A DNA stretch of 33,013 nucleotides, taken from the NCBI RefSeq assembly GCF_903946935.1, contig NZ_CAJAXH010000115.1, forward strand, positions 1 to 33,013. The letters are read 5' to 3'. Origin of the DNA: an uncultured Thiodictyon sp. GTDB lineage: Bacteria; Pseudomonadota; Gammaproteobacteria; Chromatiales; Chromatiaceae. The position numbers and the translations under genes are program-made. The notes below the pieces were generated by a model. That model worked only from the letters and a program-made list of their open reading frames with translations, made no database searches and was not told the origin of the DNA. Below, piece after piece: positions 22,605-30,231 of the stretch (positions are counted from its first letter, which is position 1; each line of letters starts with the position of its first letter).

Positions 22605-22727
22605 TTAACCCGGCAGTTCGGCCGAGCTCAGGAGTCGGTGGCGTTGGGGCGGTGCCGGCCGTCCGGTTCGCAAGTGCAGGCCGAACTCGACCATGTTGAA
22701 ATAGTCGACAACACTGGTGAGTGGCAT
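22605..22727 (-). CDS. Possible 40-residue small protein downstream of phoR
   Basis: From ATG 22727 the minus strand encodes MPLTSVVDYFNMVEFGLHLR, then TGRPAPPQRHRLLSSAELPG and TAA. GGGAGA lies nine bases upstream. The first twenty residues look protein-like, the rest less so. It begins 73 bases after the phoR stop on the same strand and could be read from the phoR message. I do not recognise it and call it only on its ribosome site and position. Confidence 0.3.
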   Translation of the reverse strand: MPLTSVVDYFNMVEFGLHLRTGRPAPPQRHRLLSSAELPG

Positions 22728-22799
22728 GGCGTGATTCTCCCTGGGGTGGGATTGACTATACCGAACCGATGTTGCAAGTCCGCGAGCACTTGATGATGG

Positions 22800-24155
22800 T
22801 CATGTGGCCGTGCTGACAAGCGCGCCGGGGTGCTGGGCGTATCGCTCCTCGGCCGCCGCGCTCAGGGGGCGGGCGCGCAGCAGTGCGCGTGCGGCGGGGA
22901 ACTGGCAGGTGAAGCGTGAGCCCTTCCCGAGTGTGCTGGCGATCAGCAGGTGCGCGTCGTGCCGGTTGAGTACGTGCTTGACGATGGCGAGCCCGAGCCC
23001 GGTGCCGCCGGCGGCGCGCGAGCGGCTCTGGTCTACTCGGTAGAAGCGCTCGGTGAGTCGCGGCAGGTGCTCAGGCGGGATGCCCTCGCCGTCGTCCGTC
23101 ACGCTGAACCGCGCCCCGTTGGCGTCCGGATTCCAGCGGATGCGGATACGGGTGCCGGGTGGGGTGTGTCGCACGGCGTTATGGATCAGGTTGGAGAAGG
23201 CACTGCGCAGCTCGACCTGGTTGCCGATCAGTAGCAGGTCCGCCTCTGCCCTGCACTCGATGCGATGCCGGCCCTCGCTCAACACCTGTGCCTCGTGGAC
23301 GATGGGCTCCAGTTCGGCGGCCACATCCACCGGCCCTTGCGCCCGGTCCTGGTCGTCCATCTCCAGCCGCGAGAGGGTCAGGAGGTCCTCGATGATGGAG
23401 CTCATGCGGCTTGCCTGGTGCTGCATGAGTGAGAGCGGTCGCCGGTGGGCGGTGGGGGTGGCGGGGGCGTCCGCCAGGTTCTCCAGGAAGCCCGCGATGA
23501 CCGTCAGTGGGGTGCGTAATTCGTGCGAGGCATTGGCCACAAAATCGCGTCGGATCATGTTGAGGTGATAGATCTTGGTGATATCGCGCGCCACGATCAG
23601 ACGCTCGCCCTTGTGCTCGCCGAAGGGGGCAATGCGCAGTGAGACCATGAGCGCGCGGTTGTGCTCGGGGGTGATCTCCAATGGGCGCAGATATTCGCCG
23701 ACCTCGATGAAGGGTGTGAGGTCCGGTTGGGCGAGCAGCTCCGAGAGCCGTCGACCCTCGTCCCGCGGCCAGTGGACGTCGAGCAAGGGGGCGGCGGCCG
23801 GATTGGCCCACTCGATGCGTTGCAGCTTGTCCAGGATCACCAGTCCGTCCGGTACCGCGTCGGCGGCCTGGCGGAAGCGCCGGCTGAAGCGGACCTGACG
23901 CTTGCGCCCCTTGCGCCCGCGCTGCTGGTAGCGCGCGAGGCTGCCATACACCTCGCCCCAGAGCCCGCGCGGGAAGGGCGCGGTCAGGCGCTGTCGGCGG
24001 CGGATCAGGTGCGCCAGCCGCGTCAGGTGGTAGAGATGGCGCAGGACATAGGGCAGCGGCACCAGCGGCCAGACCCAGGCCGGCGCCGCGCCGAACAGGA
24101 GCAGTACCGCCCCGACGACGAGCGTGAGCGCGAGTGCAGCGAACTCAAAGATCAT
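22800..24155 (-). CDS. phoR: Phosphate regulon sensor histidine kinase
   Basis: A protein of 451 residues. Two closely spaced N-terminal membrane segments (about 4-22 and 25-42), a basic linker, a PAS domain (95-190, AADAVPDGLVILDK), HisKA with ASHELRTPLTVIAGF (His211, matching E. coli PhoR), and HATPase_c with N box FSNLIHNAVRHTP, DDGEGIPPEH and GGTGLGLAIVKHVL. The lack of a large periplasmic domain is typical of PhoR, which listens to PstSCAB through PhoU. ATG 24155 is chosen; it stands immediately next to the left arm of a family B repeat, so the leader and ribosome site come from the repeat (GCGGA). It follows phoB. Confidence 0.95.
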   Translation of the reverse strand: MIFEFAALALTLVVGAVLLLFGAAPAWVWPLVPLPYVLRHLYHLTRLAHLIRRRQRLTAPFPRGLWGEVYGSLARYQQRGRKGRKRQVRFSRRFRQAADAVPDGLVILDKLQRIEWANPAAAPLLDVHWPRDEGRRLSELLAQPDLTPFIEVGEYLRPLEITPEHNRALMVSLRIAPFGEHKGERLIVARDITKIYHLNMIRRDFVANASHELRTPLTVIAGFLENLADAPATPTAHRRPLSLMQHQASRMSSIIEDLLTLSRLEMDDQDRAQGPVDVAAELEPIVHEAQVLSEGRHRIECRAEADLLLIGNQVELRSAFSNLIHNAVRHTPPGTRIRIRWNPDANGARFSVTDDGEGIPPEHLPRLTERFYRVDQSRSRAAGGTGLGLAIVKHVLNRHDAHLLIASTLGKGSRFTCQFPAARALLRARPLSAAAEERYAQHPGALVSTAT

Positions 24156-24156
24156 G

Positions 24157-24303
24157 GTCCGCAAATGAACGCTAATGAAGGCAAATGAAGAGACTCATTG
24201 CGGGGGCGGCTCCGGTGGATGATGTCCGGATAAAATCAGAGTCAAGACTGGCATGCCTATCAGCTCCTTTCTTATTTGCGTTCATTAGCGTTCATTTGCG
24301 GAC
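24157..24303. repeat. Family B inverted-repeat element, phoB-phoR spacer
   Basis: Left arm 24157-24190 (GTCCGCAAATGAACGCTAAT and on) and right arm 24272-24303 (TTATTTGCGTTCATTAGCG and on to GCGGAC) are near-perfect inverted copies made of AATGAACGC-type units. The 81-bp interior is unique. The element makes up nearly all of the spacer between phoB and phoR. Confidence 0.8.
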
Positions 24304-24320
24304 AAATAATCCTCTTGGAG

Positions 24321-25004
24321 TCAGGGCTTCTCGGAGAACCGGTATCCCACCCCGCGCACCGTCTGCAAGAGGCGGTCGTGACCGGTGCTCTCCAGGGTCT
24401 TGCGTAGGCGTCTGATGTGTACGTCGACCGTGCGCTCCTCCACATAGACCTGGTCGCCCCACACCCGATCGAGTAACTGTGAGCGGCTGAAGGCGCGGTC
24501 GGTGTGGGTCATGAAAAAGTGCAGTAGCCGATACTCGGTGGGCGCGACCTCCACCGGTTGCCCCTCGGCGCTGACGCGGCGGCTGACATGGTCGATGCGC
24601 AGGCCCGCGATCTCGATGTCGTCGGCCTCGTCCGGCCGGGCGCGGCGCAGCACGGCGTTGACCCGGGCGACCATCTCGCGGGGTGAAAATGGCTTGGCGA
24701 TATAGTCGTCGGCCCCGGTGTCTAGTCCCTGGATGCGGTCCTGCTCCTCGCCGCGGGCGCTGACCATGATGATGGGGATGGCGCGGGTCTTGGGGTTCAA
24801 TTTGAGCTGCTGCGCGAGCTCCAGCCCGGAGCGCCCGGGGAGCATCCAGTCGAGCAGGATCAGGTCGGGTTGCTCGGCGGTGAGGCAGCGGCGCGCGTCA
24901 TCGGCGTGCCCCGCCTCCAGTACGCGAAATCCCGCGCCCTCCAGGGCGAAGCGGATGACCTCGCGGATGTCCGGCTCGTCGTCGACGACAAGGATGGTAG
25001 CCAT
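24321..25004 (-). CDS. phoB: Phosphate regulon response regulator
   Basis: A protein of 227 residues (E. coli PhoB 229). Receiver domain (1-120) with DDE at 8-10, phospho-acceptor Asp52 in LILLDWMLPGRSG, Thr/Ser position in MVSARGEE and Lys in IAKPFSP; then a winged-helix DNA-binding domain (130-225) ending DVHIRRLRKTLESTGHDRLL and VRGVGYRF. It binds the 11-bp-spaced Pho boxes seen upstream of both pstS genes. A family A element lies upstream and a family B element downstream, between it and phoR. No own PhoB box is visible within 100 bp, so expression may depend on the upstream pst message. Confidence 0.95.
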   Translation of the reverse strand: MATILVVDDEPDIREVIRFALEGAGFRVLEAGHADDARRCLTAEQPDLILLDWMLPGRSGLELAQQLKLNPKTRAIPIIMVSARGEEQDRIQGLDTGADDYIAKPFSPREMVARVNAVLRRARPDEADDIEIAGLRIDHVSRRVSAEGQPVEVAPTEYRLLHFFMTHTDRAFSRSQLLDRVWGDQVYVEERTVDVHIRRLRKTLESTGHDRLLQTVRGVGYRFSEKP

Positions 25005-25093
25005 GGTGATGGGTCCTGGTAGGTCCGGTGTGGTTGGTTGCCGGACGGCATTCTAGGCGAGCCGACGCTAACCCGGGCTCTAGCCCGAATATC

Positions 25094-25235
25094 TCACGCC
25101 AAGGCGCCAAGCACGCCAAGGTTCTAAGTGTGAAGGCAATATCATGAATGTTGGCAATTTCGTCAGCGCGTCGATCCGGGAGCCCGTTATCGACTAATCG
25201 ATTGTTTTCTTGGCGATCTTGGCGCCATGGCGTGA
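25094..25235. repeat. Family A inverted-repeat element, phoU-phoB spacer
   Basis: Arms 25094-25120 and 25209-25235 are 27-bp inverted copies with two mismatches (TCACGCCAAGGCGCCAAG... and ...GGCGCCATGGCGTGA). The 88-bp interior is unrelated to the other copies. It fills the spacer between phoU and phoB. Confidence 0.8.
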
Positions 25236-25254
25236 GACTTGTCAGCAATCTGGG

Positions 25255-26004
25255 CTAGCCGGGCCGGTGTCTGAGGGCTTCGATCAGGATCTCGCGGTTG
25301 CGAAAGCGCACGTCCTGACCCTCGGCGACATAGATCACCTGTTCGGCGATGGCGCCGGCGTGGCGGCCGATGTGCTCCAGTGCATGGGCGATGTTGAAGA
25401 GCGCCCCGATCTTGGCCGGCGGCAGTGGCGTCTGCGCGGGGGAGCACAGTGCCAGATGGACCGTGTGACTGGCCTCGATCAGCCCGGGTTCGTTTTCAAA
25501 GATGACGAGCGCGAGTTCGCTGTCGAACTGCGCCACGGCGGCGATACTGCGCTGGACGGCGCAGCACACCCGTTCACCTTGGGCGCGCAGGCCATCGCCG
25601 ATCGACGGCGGCAGGGCGGTGTCATCGGCCCGGAAATCCAGGGTGCCGCGGGCGATCCGGGCGGCCTTGTCGGCGGCGCGCTCGGCCTCGCCGGCGATCC
25701 GGGCCAGGGCCAACACGACCCGCAGGTCGACGGCGGTGGGCTGGCGACGGGCGATGACCCGGAACACCTCCTCGTCGGCATCCAATGCCAGATAGTCGAT
25801 CTGCGGCTCCCGGTCCAGCACCCGATAGGCGTTGCTCAGGTCTTCCCCCAAGAGTGCGGCGACGGCGCCCTGCGTCTGTTCGACCACGCGCTCGCCCATC
25901 TCGATGATCAGGCCACGCAGGCGCGTCAGTTCGCGGTCATAGGCGCGAACCGTGTGTCCATTGACCAGATTGGTGCGGACGACCGGGCCTTCTGCCTCGG
26001 TCAT
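25255..26004 (-). CDS. phoU: Phosphate transport/regulon regulator
   Basis: A protein of 249 residues, full length for the family. Two three-helix repeats: the first has EVFRVIARRQPTAVDLR and GEAERAADKAARIA, the second AHALEHIGRHAGAIAEQVIY. The E-R-x-x-D and E-H-x-x-R positions bind metal in characterised PhoU. It sits between pstB and phoB on the minus strand; its ATG overlaps the pstB stop by one base (TGATG), so the two are translationally coupled. It inhibits PhoR when phosphate is plentiful. It is clearly different from the PhoU-like protein at 20.5 kb. Confidence 0.9.
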   Translation of the reverse strand: MTEAEGPVVRTNLVNGHTVRAYDRELTRLRGLIIEMGERVVEQTQGAVAALLGEDLSNAYRVLDREPQIDYLALDADEEVFRVIARRQPTAVDLRVVLALARIAGEAERAADKAARIARGTLDFRADDTALPPSIGDGLRAQGERVCCAVQRSIAAVAQFDSELALVIFENEPGLIEASHTVHLALCSPAQTPLPPAKIGALFNIAHALEHIGRHAGAIAEQVIYVAEGQDVRFRNREILIEALRHRPG

Positions 26005-26867
26005 CAGCCGAACCGCCCGGTAATATAGTCTTCAGTCAATTGGTGCCGGGGATTGGTAAAGATCTGATTGGTCTCACCCACCTCCACCAGGTCGCCCAAA
26101 TGGAAATAGGCGGTACGCTGGGATACGCGGGCGGCCTGCTGCATGGAGTGGGTGACGATGGCAATGGCGTACTGTTCGCGCAGCTCGTCGATCAGCTCCT
26201 CGATGATGGCGGTCGCGATGGGGTCGAGCGCGGAGCAGGGCTCGTCCATCAGGATCACCTCCGGCGAGACGGCGATGGTGCGGGCGATGCACAGTCGCTG
26301 TTGCTGCCCGCCCGAGAGCCCGGTGCCGGGTTGATCGAGCCGGTCCTTGACCTCGTTCCACAAGCCGGCCTTGCGCAGACTGGTCTCGACCAGCGCGTCC
26401 AATTCCGCCTTGCTGTTGGTGAGACCATGAATCCGTGGTCCGTAGGCGACGTTCTCATAAATCGATTTGGGGAAGGGGTTGGGCTTCTGGAAGACCATCC
26501 CGACCTGGGCGCGCAACGGCACCGGGTCCACGCGCTTGTCGTAGATCTCTTGGCCATCGAGTTGGATCGAGCCCTGCACCCGGCAGCCGTCGATGGTGTC
26601 GTTCATTCGGTTGAGACAACGCAGGAAGGTGGACTTGCCGCAGCCGGAGGGGCCGATCATCGCCACCACCTGGTTCTTGCCGATGTCCAGGCCCACCTCC
26701 TTGATGGCCTGTTTGGCGCCATACCAAACATTCACGCCCCGGCAGACCATGCGCGGGTCCGGCGTGGTGATGTCGCCGATAGTGCCGCTCACCCGCCCGC
26801 CGCGGGCCAGGTCCGCCGCAGTGATGGCACTGGTGTCGCGCACGATTTCGCTCGCTAATGTACTCAT
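26004..26867 (-). CDS. pstB: Phosphate ABC transporter ATP-binding protein, system 2
   Basis: A protein of 287 residues. A 40-residue N-terminal extension is followed by [14 protein letters not shown], Walker [10 protein letters not shown] (72-80), [13 protein letters not shown]-loop VFQKPNPFP, signature [10 protein letters not shown], Walker [14 protein letters not shown] and switch [15 protein letters not shown] 26867 has GAGG six to seven bases upstream. It pairs with the PstC/PstA of the same cluster. The spacer upstream, towards pstA, contains a family B element. Confidence 0.95.
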   Translation of the reverse strand: MSTLASEIVRDTSAITAADLARGGRVSGTIGDITTPDPRMVCRGVNVWYGAKQAIKEVGLDIGKNQVVAMIGPSGCGKSTFLRCLNRMNDTIDGCRVQGSIQLDGQEIYDKRVDPVPLRAQVGMVFQKPNPFPKSIYENVAYGPRIHGLTNSKAELDALVETSLRKAGLWNEVKDRLDQPGTGLSGGQQQRLCIARTIAVSPEVILMDEPCSALDPIATAIIEELIDELREQYAIAIVTHSMQQAARVSQRTAYFHLGDLVEVGETNQIFTNPRHQLTEDYITGRFG

Positions 26868-26937
26868 GACTAACCTCGTAAACCCTCGACGGTGCAGTGA
26901 CTGCAAACCATCCGAGCGTTACCAGCAAAAGACGTTT

Positions 26938-27137
26938 TGTCCGCAAATGAACGCCAATGAACGCAAATAATACGAATCAATGGTGTGCATTTGTTGTTGT
27001 TTCTGATGTGCGGCCGTTTCGCGAACGCGCTAAGGTCGCCGTCTGGACCGGAGCACATGGACTCAAGTTCGGCGTAATGACTGCCTGCTCCAGGTCGCAT
27101 TGTCTTATTTGCGTTCATTAGCATTCATTTGCGGACA
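26938..27137. repeat. Family B inverted-repeat element, pstA-pstB spacer
   Basis: Arms 26938-26970 (TGTCCGCAAATGAACGCCAA and on) and 27105-27137 (...GCATTCATTTGCGGACA) are near-perfect inverted copies with units AATGAACGC. The 134-bp interior is unique and is the longest of this family. It abuts the pstA stop codon (27145). Confidence 0.8.
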
Positions 27138-27144
27138 CTTACTC

Positions 27145-28449
27145 TTACCAGCGCCGCTCGAAACGCCGCCGCAAGAGGACCGCGGCCAGGTTCATCAGGA
27201 CCAGGAAGCCGAGCAGCACCAGGATGGCGGCGGAGGTGCGCTCCACGAAACCGCGCTCCGGGCTGTCCGCCCATAGATAGATTTGCACCGGCAGCACGGT
27301 CGCAGCGTCGGTGAATCCCTTGGGCACATCCACGATGAAGGCGATCATGCCGATCATCAGCAGCGGCGCTGACTCACCCAGGGCGCGGGCCATACCGATG
27401 ATGGCCCCGGTCATGATGCCGGGCATGGCCAGCGGCAGCACATGATGAAATTGGGTCTGTAAGGGCGAGGCGCCGACCCCCAGTGCGGCCTCGCGGATGG
27501 ACGGCGGGACCGATTGGAGCGCCGCCCGGCTGGCGATAATGATGACCGGGAGTGTCATCAGTCCGAGCACCAGGGCGCCGACCAGGGGGGTGGAGCGCGG
27601 TACGCCAAAGAAGTTGATGAAGACCGCGAGCCCCAGAAGCCCGAATACGATGCTCGGCACCGCCGCGAGGTTATTGATATTGACCTCGATCAAATCGGTC
27701 CAGCGGTTCTTGGGGGCGAACTCTTGCAGATAGACTGCGGCGCCCACACCGAGCGGGAAGGACAGGATCAGGGTCAGCACCAGGGTATAGAAGGTCCCGG
27801 CTAGGGCCCCGGCGATGCCCGCCAGTTCCGGCTCGCGCGAGGTGCCGTTGGTGAAGAATCCGGTGTTGAAGCGCTTCTCGACACGCCCTTGCTCCGCCAA
27901 GCGATCGATCAGTGCAATTGAACTGTCCGTGATGCCGCGGTCGGCCTCTGGCAGTCTCCGATCGAGATTGCCCTTGACCAGCATGTCGACATCGCCGCCC
28001 GCGATCAGCCAGACATCCGTGGCGGTGCCGATCACGTTCGGGTGGCTCAGTACCATGGATTGGAGTTGTTGCGGTGCCCCGGCGCTCACCAGGGCGTAGA
28101 CCTCGCGCAGTTGGCTGCGCTCAGTCAGATCCGGGAACAGCTTGCGCAGGGACGCCTTGAGCACGGCCAGGTAGTCCGCGTCGGCCAGGGTCCGGGGGTC
28201 GCGGGTGCCCTCCGGGTCGATAATCGCGGGGTCGAAATCCACCGGCACCTGGATATAGGTCTGTTCGAAGGCGGTATAACCCTTGAGGGCGATGTCCGCG
28301 AACAGGGTGGCGACGAACAGGAGTCCCAAGGTGACGGCGGCCGCGCCCATGAAGCGAAAACGCCGCTCCCGCGCATAGCGCTTCTTGAGACTCGCGTTGA
28401 CGATATCGATAGTGCGCCGCGGGGTAGTCGGCTGTGTTTGGTCTTGCAT
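27145..28449 (-). CDS. pstA: Phosphate ABC transporter permease with long N-terminal domain, system 2
   Basis: A protein of 434 residues, about 130 longer than the system 1 PstA. TM1 (33-55) is followed by a large periplasmic region (about 56-215) of the DUF3333 type found in one PstA subfamily common in alphaproteobacteria, then five membrane segments with the EAA loop REAALGVGASPLQTQFHHVL and the family motif AVPSIVFGLLGLAVF. The extra domain may touch PstS or sense the periplasm. The start ATG 28449 lies just after a family A element. The different build from system 1 means the two transporters are of separate origin. Confidence 0.9.
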   Translation of the reverse strand: MQDQTQPTTPRRTIDIVNASLKKRYARERRFRFMGAAAVTLGLLFVATLFADIALKGYTAFEQTYIQVPVDFDPAIIDPEGTRDPRTLADADYLAVLKASLRKLFPDLTERSQLREVYALVSAGAPQQLQSMVLSHPNVIGTATDVWLIAGGDVDMLVKGNLDRRLPEADRGITDSSIALIDRLAEQGRVEKRFNTGFFTNGTSREPELAGIAGALAGTFYTLVLTLILSFPLGVGAAVYLQEFAPKNRWTDLIEVNINNLAAVPSIVFGLLGLAVFINFFGVPRSTPLVGALVLGLMTLPVIIIASRAALQSVPPSIREAALGVGASPLQTQFHHVLPLAMPGIMTGAIIGMARALGESAPLLMIGMIAFIVDVPKGFTDAATVLPVQIYLWADSPERGFVERTSAAILVLLGFLVLMNLAAVLLRRRFERRW

Positions 28450-28495
28450 AAATCAAATCAACCTGCGAACTGGCGCAGAGTAAGAAGGGAAATGC

Positions 28496-28622
28496 TCATA
28501 CCAAGGCGCCAAGACGCCAAGGGTATTCGTTGCAGGATCCGCATTGCGCCATATCCGACGCGGGGGCTTTGATACCGCCTAGACGCCTTTTTTTTCCTTG
28601 GCGCCTTGGCGCCTTGGCGTGA
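28496..28622. repeat. Family A inverted-repeat element, pstC-pstA spacer
   Basis: Arms 28496-28522 (TCATACCAAGGCGCCAAG...) and 28596-28622 (CCTTGGCGCCTTGGCGCC...GTGA) are imperfect inverted copies; the right arm has extra GGCGCCTT repeats. A run of T residues lies beside the right arm on the plus strand, that is A residues in the pst mRNA. The interior is unrelated to the other copies. Confidence 0.75.
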
Positions 28623-28641
28623 GAAAATTCCGCAGCTCAGG

Positions 28642-30033
28642 TCACTCATACTGCTCACGATACTTGCGCACGATGTGCAGCGCGATGACATTGAGTACCA
28701 GGGTGACCAGGAAGAGTGTCAGGCCCAGGGCGAAGGCGGCCAGGGTCTTGGCGCTGTCAAATTCCTGGTCGCCGGTCAATAGGGTGACGATCTGGACCGT
28801 GACGGTGGTGACGCTGGCGAGTGGGTTGGCGGTCAGATTGGCCGACAGCCCGGCGGCCATGACCACGATCATGGTCTCGCCGATGGCCCGTGATACCGCC
28901 AAGAGGATACCGCCGACGATGCCGGGCAGGGCGGCCGGGATGACGACCCGGCGGATCGTCTCCGATTGGGTGGCGCCCAAGGCATAGGAGCCGTCGCGCA
29001 TGGCCTGGGGTACCGCGTTGATCACATCGTCTGAGAGTGAGGAGACGAAGGGGATGATCATGACGCCCATCACCAGGCCCGCCGCCAGCGCGCTCTCGGA
29101 GGCGACCTCCAGACCCAGCGACTCGCCGATTGCGCGGATGACCGGGGCCAGCGTAAGCGCGGCGAAGAAGCCATAGACCACGGTCGGGATGCCGGCCAGT
29201 ATCTCCAGCAGCGGCTTGGCCACCGAGCGGACCTGGCGCGGGGCGTACTCGGAGAGATAGATCGCCGCCATCAGTCCGATGGGTACTGCCACCGCCATGG
29301 CGATGAATGAGATCAGTAGCGTGCCGGTGAACAAGGGGACGGCCCCGAAGGCGCCCGCCGCGGCCACCTGATCGGTACGCATGGCGGTCTGGGGGCTCCA
29401 CAGGGTGCCGAGGAAAAAGTCAGCCGGGTGGATCTTCTGGAAGAATTGGAGCGACTCGAAGAGCACCGACAGAATGATGCCGAGCGTGGTCAGTACCGCA
29501 ATCAGGGAACACAGGAACATCGTCCCCATGACGATGGACTCGACCCGGTTACGGGCGCGCATTCTTGGTTTGGTCTGGCCCCAGGCCAGGACCATGCCCC
29601 CGCTTGCGGCGGCCAAGACCAACAGCCACATGGCCCAGTTGGCCAGCCGCTGGAGTTGGGCAAAGTGGTCCGCCGCCGCCTGGATCTCCGGTGTCACCGT
29701 GCCCCCGACGATGCTGCCGGAGGCGAGATTCTTTACATCATTGAGCAGCAGTCCCAGGGCGCCATCGGATAGCCCGGACAGTGTCTGCGCGGGGAGTGCG
29801 GACTTGACCAGGCCGGTCACGACCGCGTCTTGGATACCGAGCCAGAGCCCGAGCAACAACAGGGCCGGGATACCGGCCCAGAGTGCGGCGTAAAACCCAT
29901 AATAGCCGGGCAGCGAGTGCAGGGTGCTGATCTGCCCGGCGCCGCCCGCGCTCGTGATGGCGCGTTTGCGTCCGCCGTGATAGGCCAGGGCCATCACGGC
30001 AAGCAGGACAAGCATTAAGGTCCAGGTGTGCAT
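28642..30033 (-). CDS. pstC: Phosphate ABC transporter permease with long N-terminal part, system 2
   Basis: A protein of 463 residues, far longer than the 324-residue system 1 PstC. An N-terminal membrane segment (2-18), a second near 45-65, a periplasmic stretch (about 70-130), a third segment (137-155), then the usual PstC core: segments near 170-195 and 255-285, LLEILAGIPTVVYGFFAAL, the EAA loop DGSYALGATQSETIRRVVIP and SRAIGETMIVVMAAG. The longer N-terminus belongs to the same subfamily as the DUF3333 PstA. ATG 30033 is chosen as the first Met before TM1; ATG 30015 is also possible. The frame is open further upstream through the family B element without support. Confidence 0.9.
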   Translation of the reverse strand: MHTWTLMLVLLAVMALAYHGGRKRAITSAGGAGQISTLHSLPGYYGFYAALWAGIPALLLLGLWLGIQDAVVTGLVKSALPAQTLSGLSDGALGLLLNDVKNLASGSIVGGTVTPEIQAAADHFAQLQRLANWAMWLLVLAAASGGMVLAWGQTKPRMRARNRVESIVMGTMFLCSLIAVLTTLGIILSVLFESLQFFQKIHPADFFLGTLWSPQTAMRTDQVAAAGAFGAVPLFTGTLLISFIAMAVAVPIGLMAAIYLSEYAPRQVRSVAKPLLEILAGIPTVVYGFFAALTLAPVIRAIGESLGLEVASESALAAGLVMGVMIIPFVSSLSDDVINAVPQAMRDGSYALGATQSETIRRVVIPAALPGIVGGILLAVSRAIGETMIVVMAAGLSANLTANPLASVTTVTVQIVTLLTGDQEFDSAKTLAAFALGLTLFLVTLVLNVIALHIVRKYREQYE

Positions 30034-30071
30034 CGGGCTCGGCGATTTATCATAGACAAGAAAGAGGGAAG

Positions 30072-30220
30072 GTCCGCAAAGGAACGCGAATGAACGGAAA
30101 TAAAGAGAATGGTCTTGATGCAGTGAGGTCCACACCCCGAAAGGGGCGCGGCGGCTCACTTTACGGACGACATTCTTCAGACCACTAAGCGAATTTACTA
30201 TTTGCGTTCATTTGCGGACA
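30072..30220. repeat. Family B inverted-repeat element, pstS-pstC spacer
   Basis: Left arm 30072-30103 (GTCCGCAAAGGAACGCGAAT and on) and a shorter right arm 30199-30220 (TATTTGCGTTCATTTGCGGA, CA). The right arm has one AATGAACGC-type unit fewer than in the other copies, so unit number varies. The interior of about 95 bp is unique. Confidence 0.75.
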
Positions 30221-30231
30221 ATCTTCCTGAT

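Noticed and set aside
26040-26858. Long plus-strand open frame opposite the second pstB
   Set aside because: Antisense shadow of a gene with all ABC motifs; no ribosome site or family match.
28585-28597. T-run beside the family A element in the pstC-pstA spacer, as a terminator
   Set aside because: The run is T on the plus strand, but the operon is on the minus strand, so its RNA has A residues there; it is not an intrinsic terminator for pst.
24157-30220. Reading the repeated arms as a degenerate CRISPR array
   Set aside because: The repeats are inverted pairs, kilobases apart, of two alternating families, with no regular spacer length and no cas genes.
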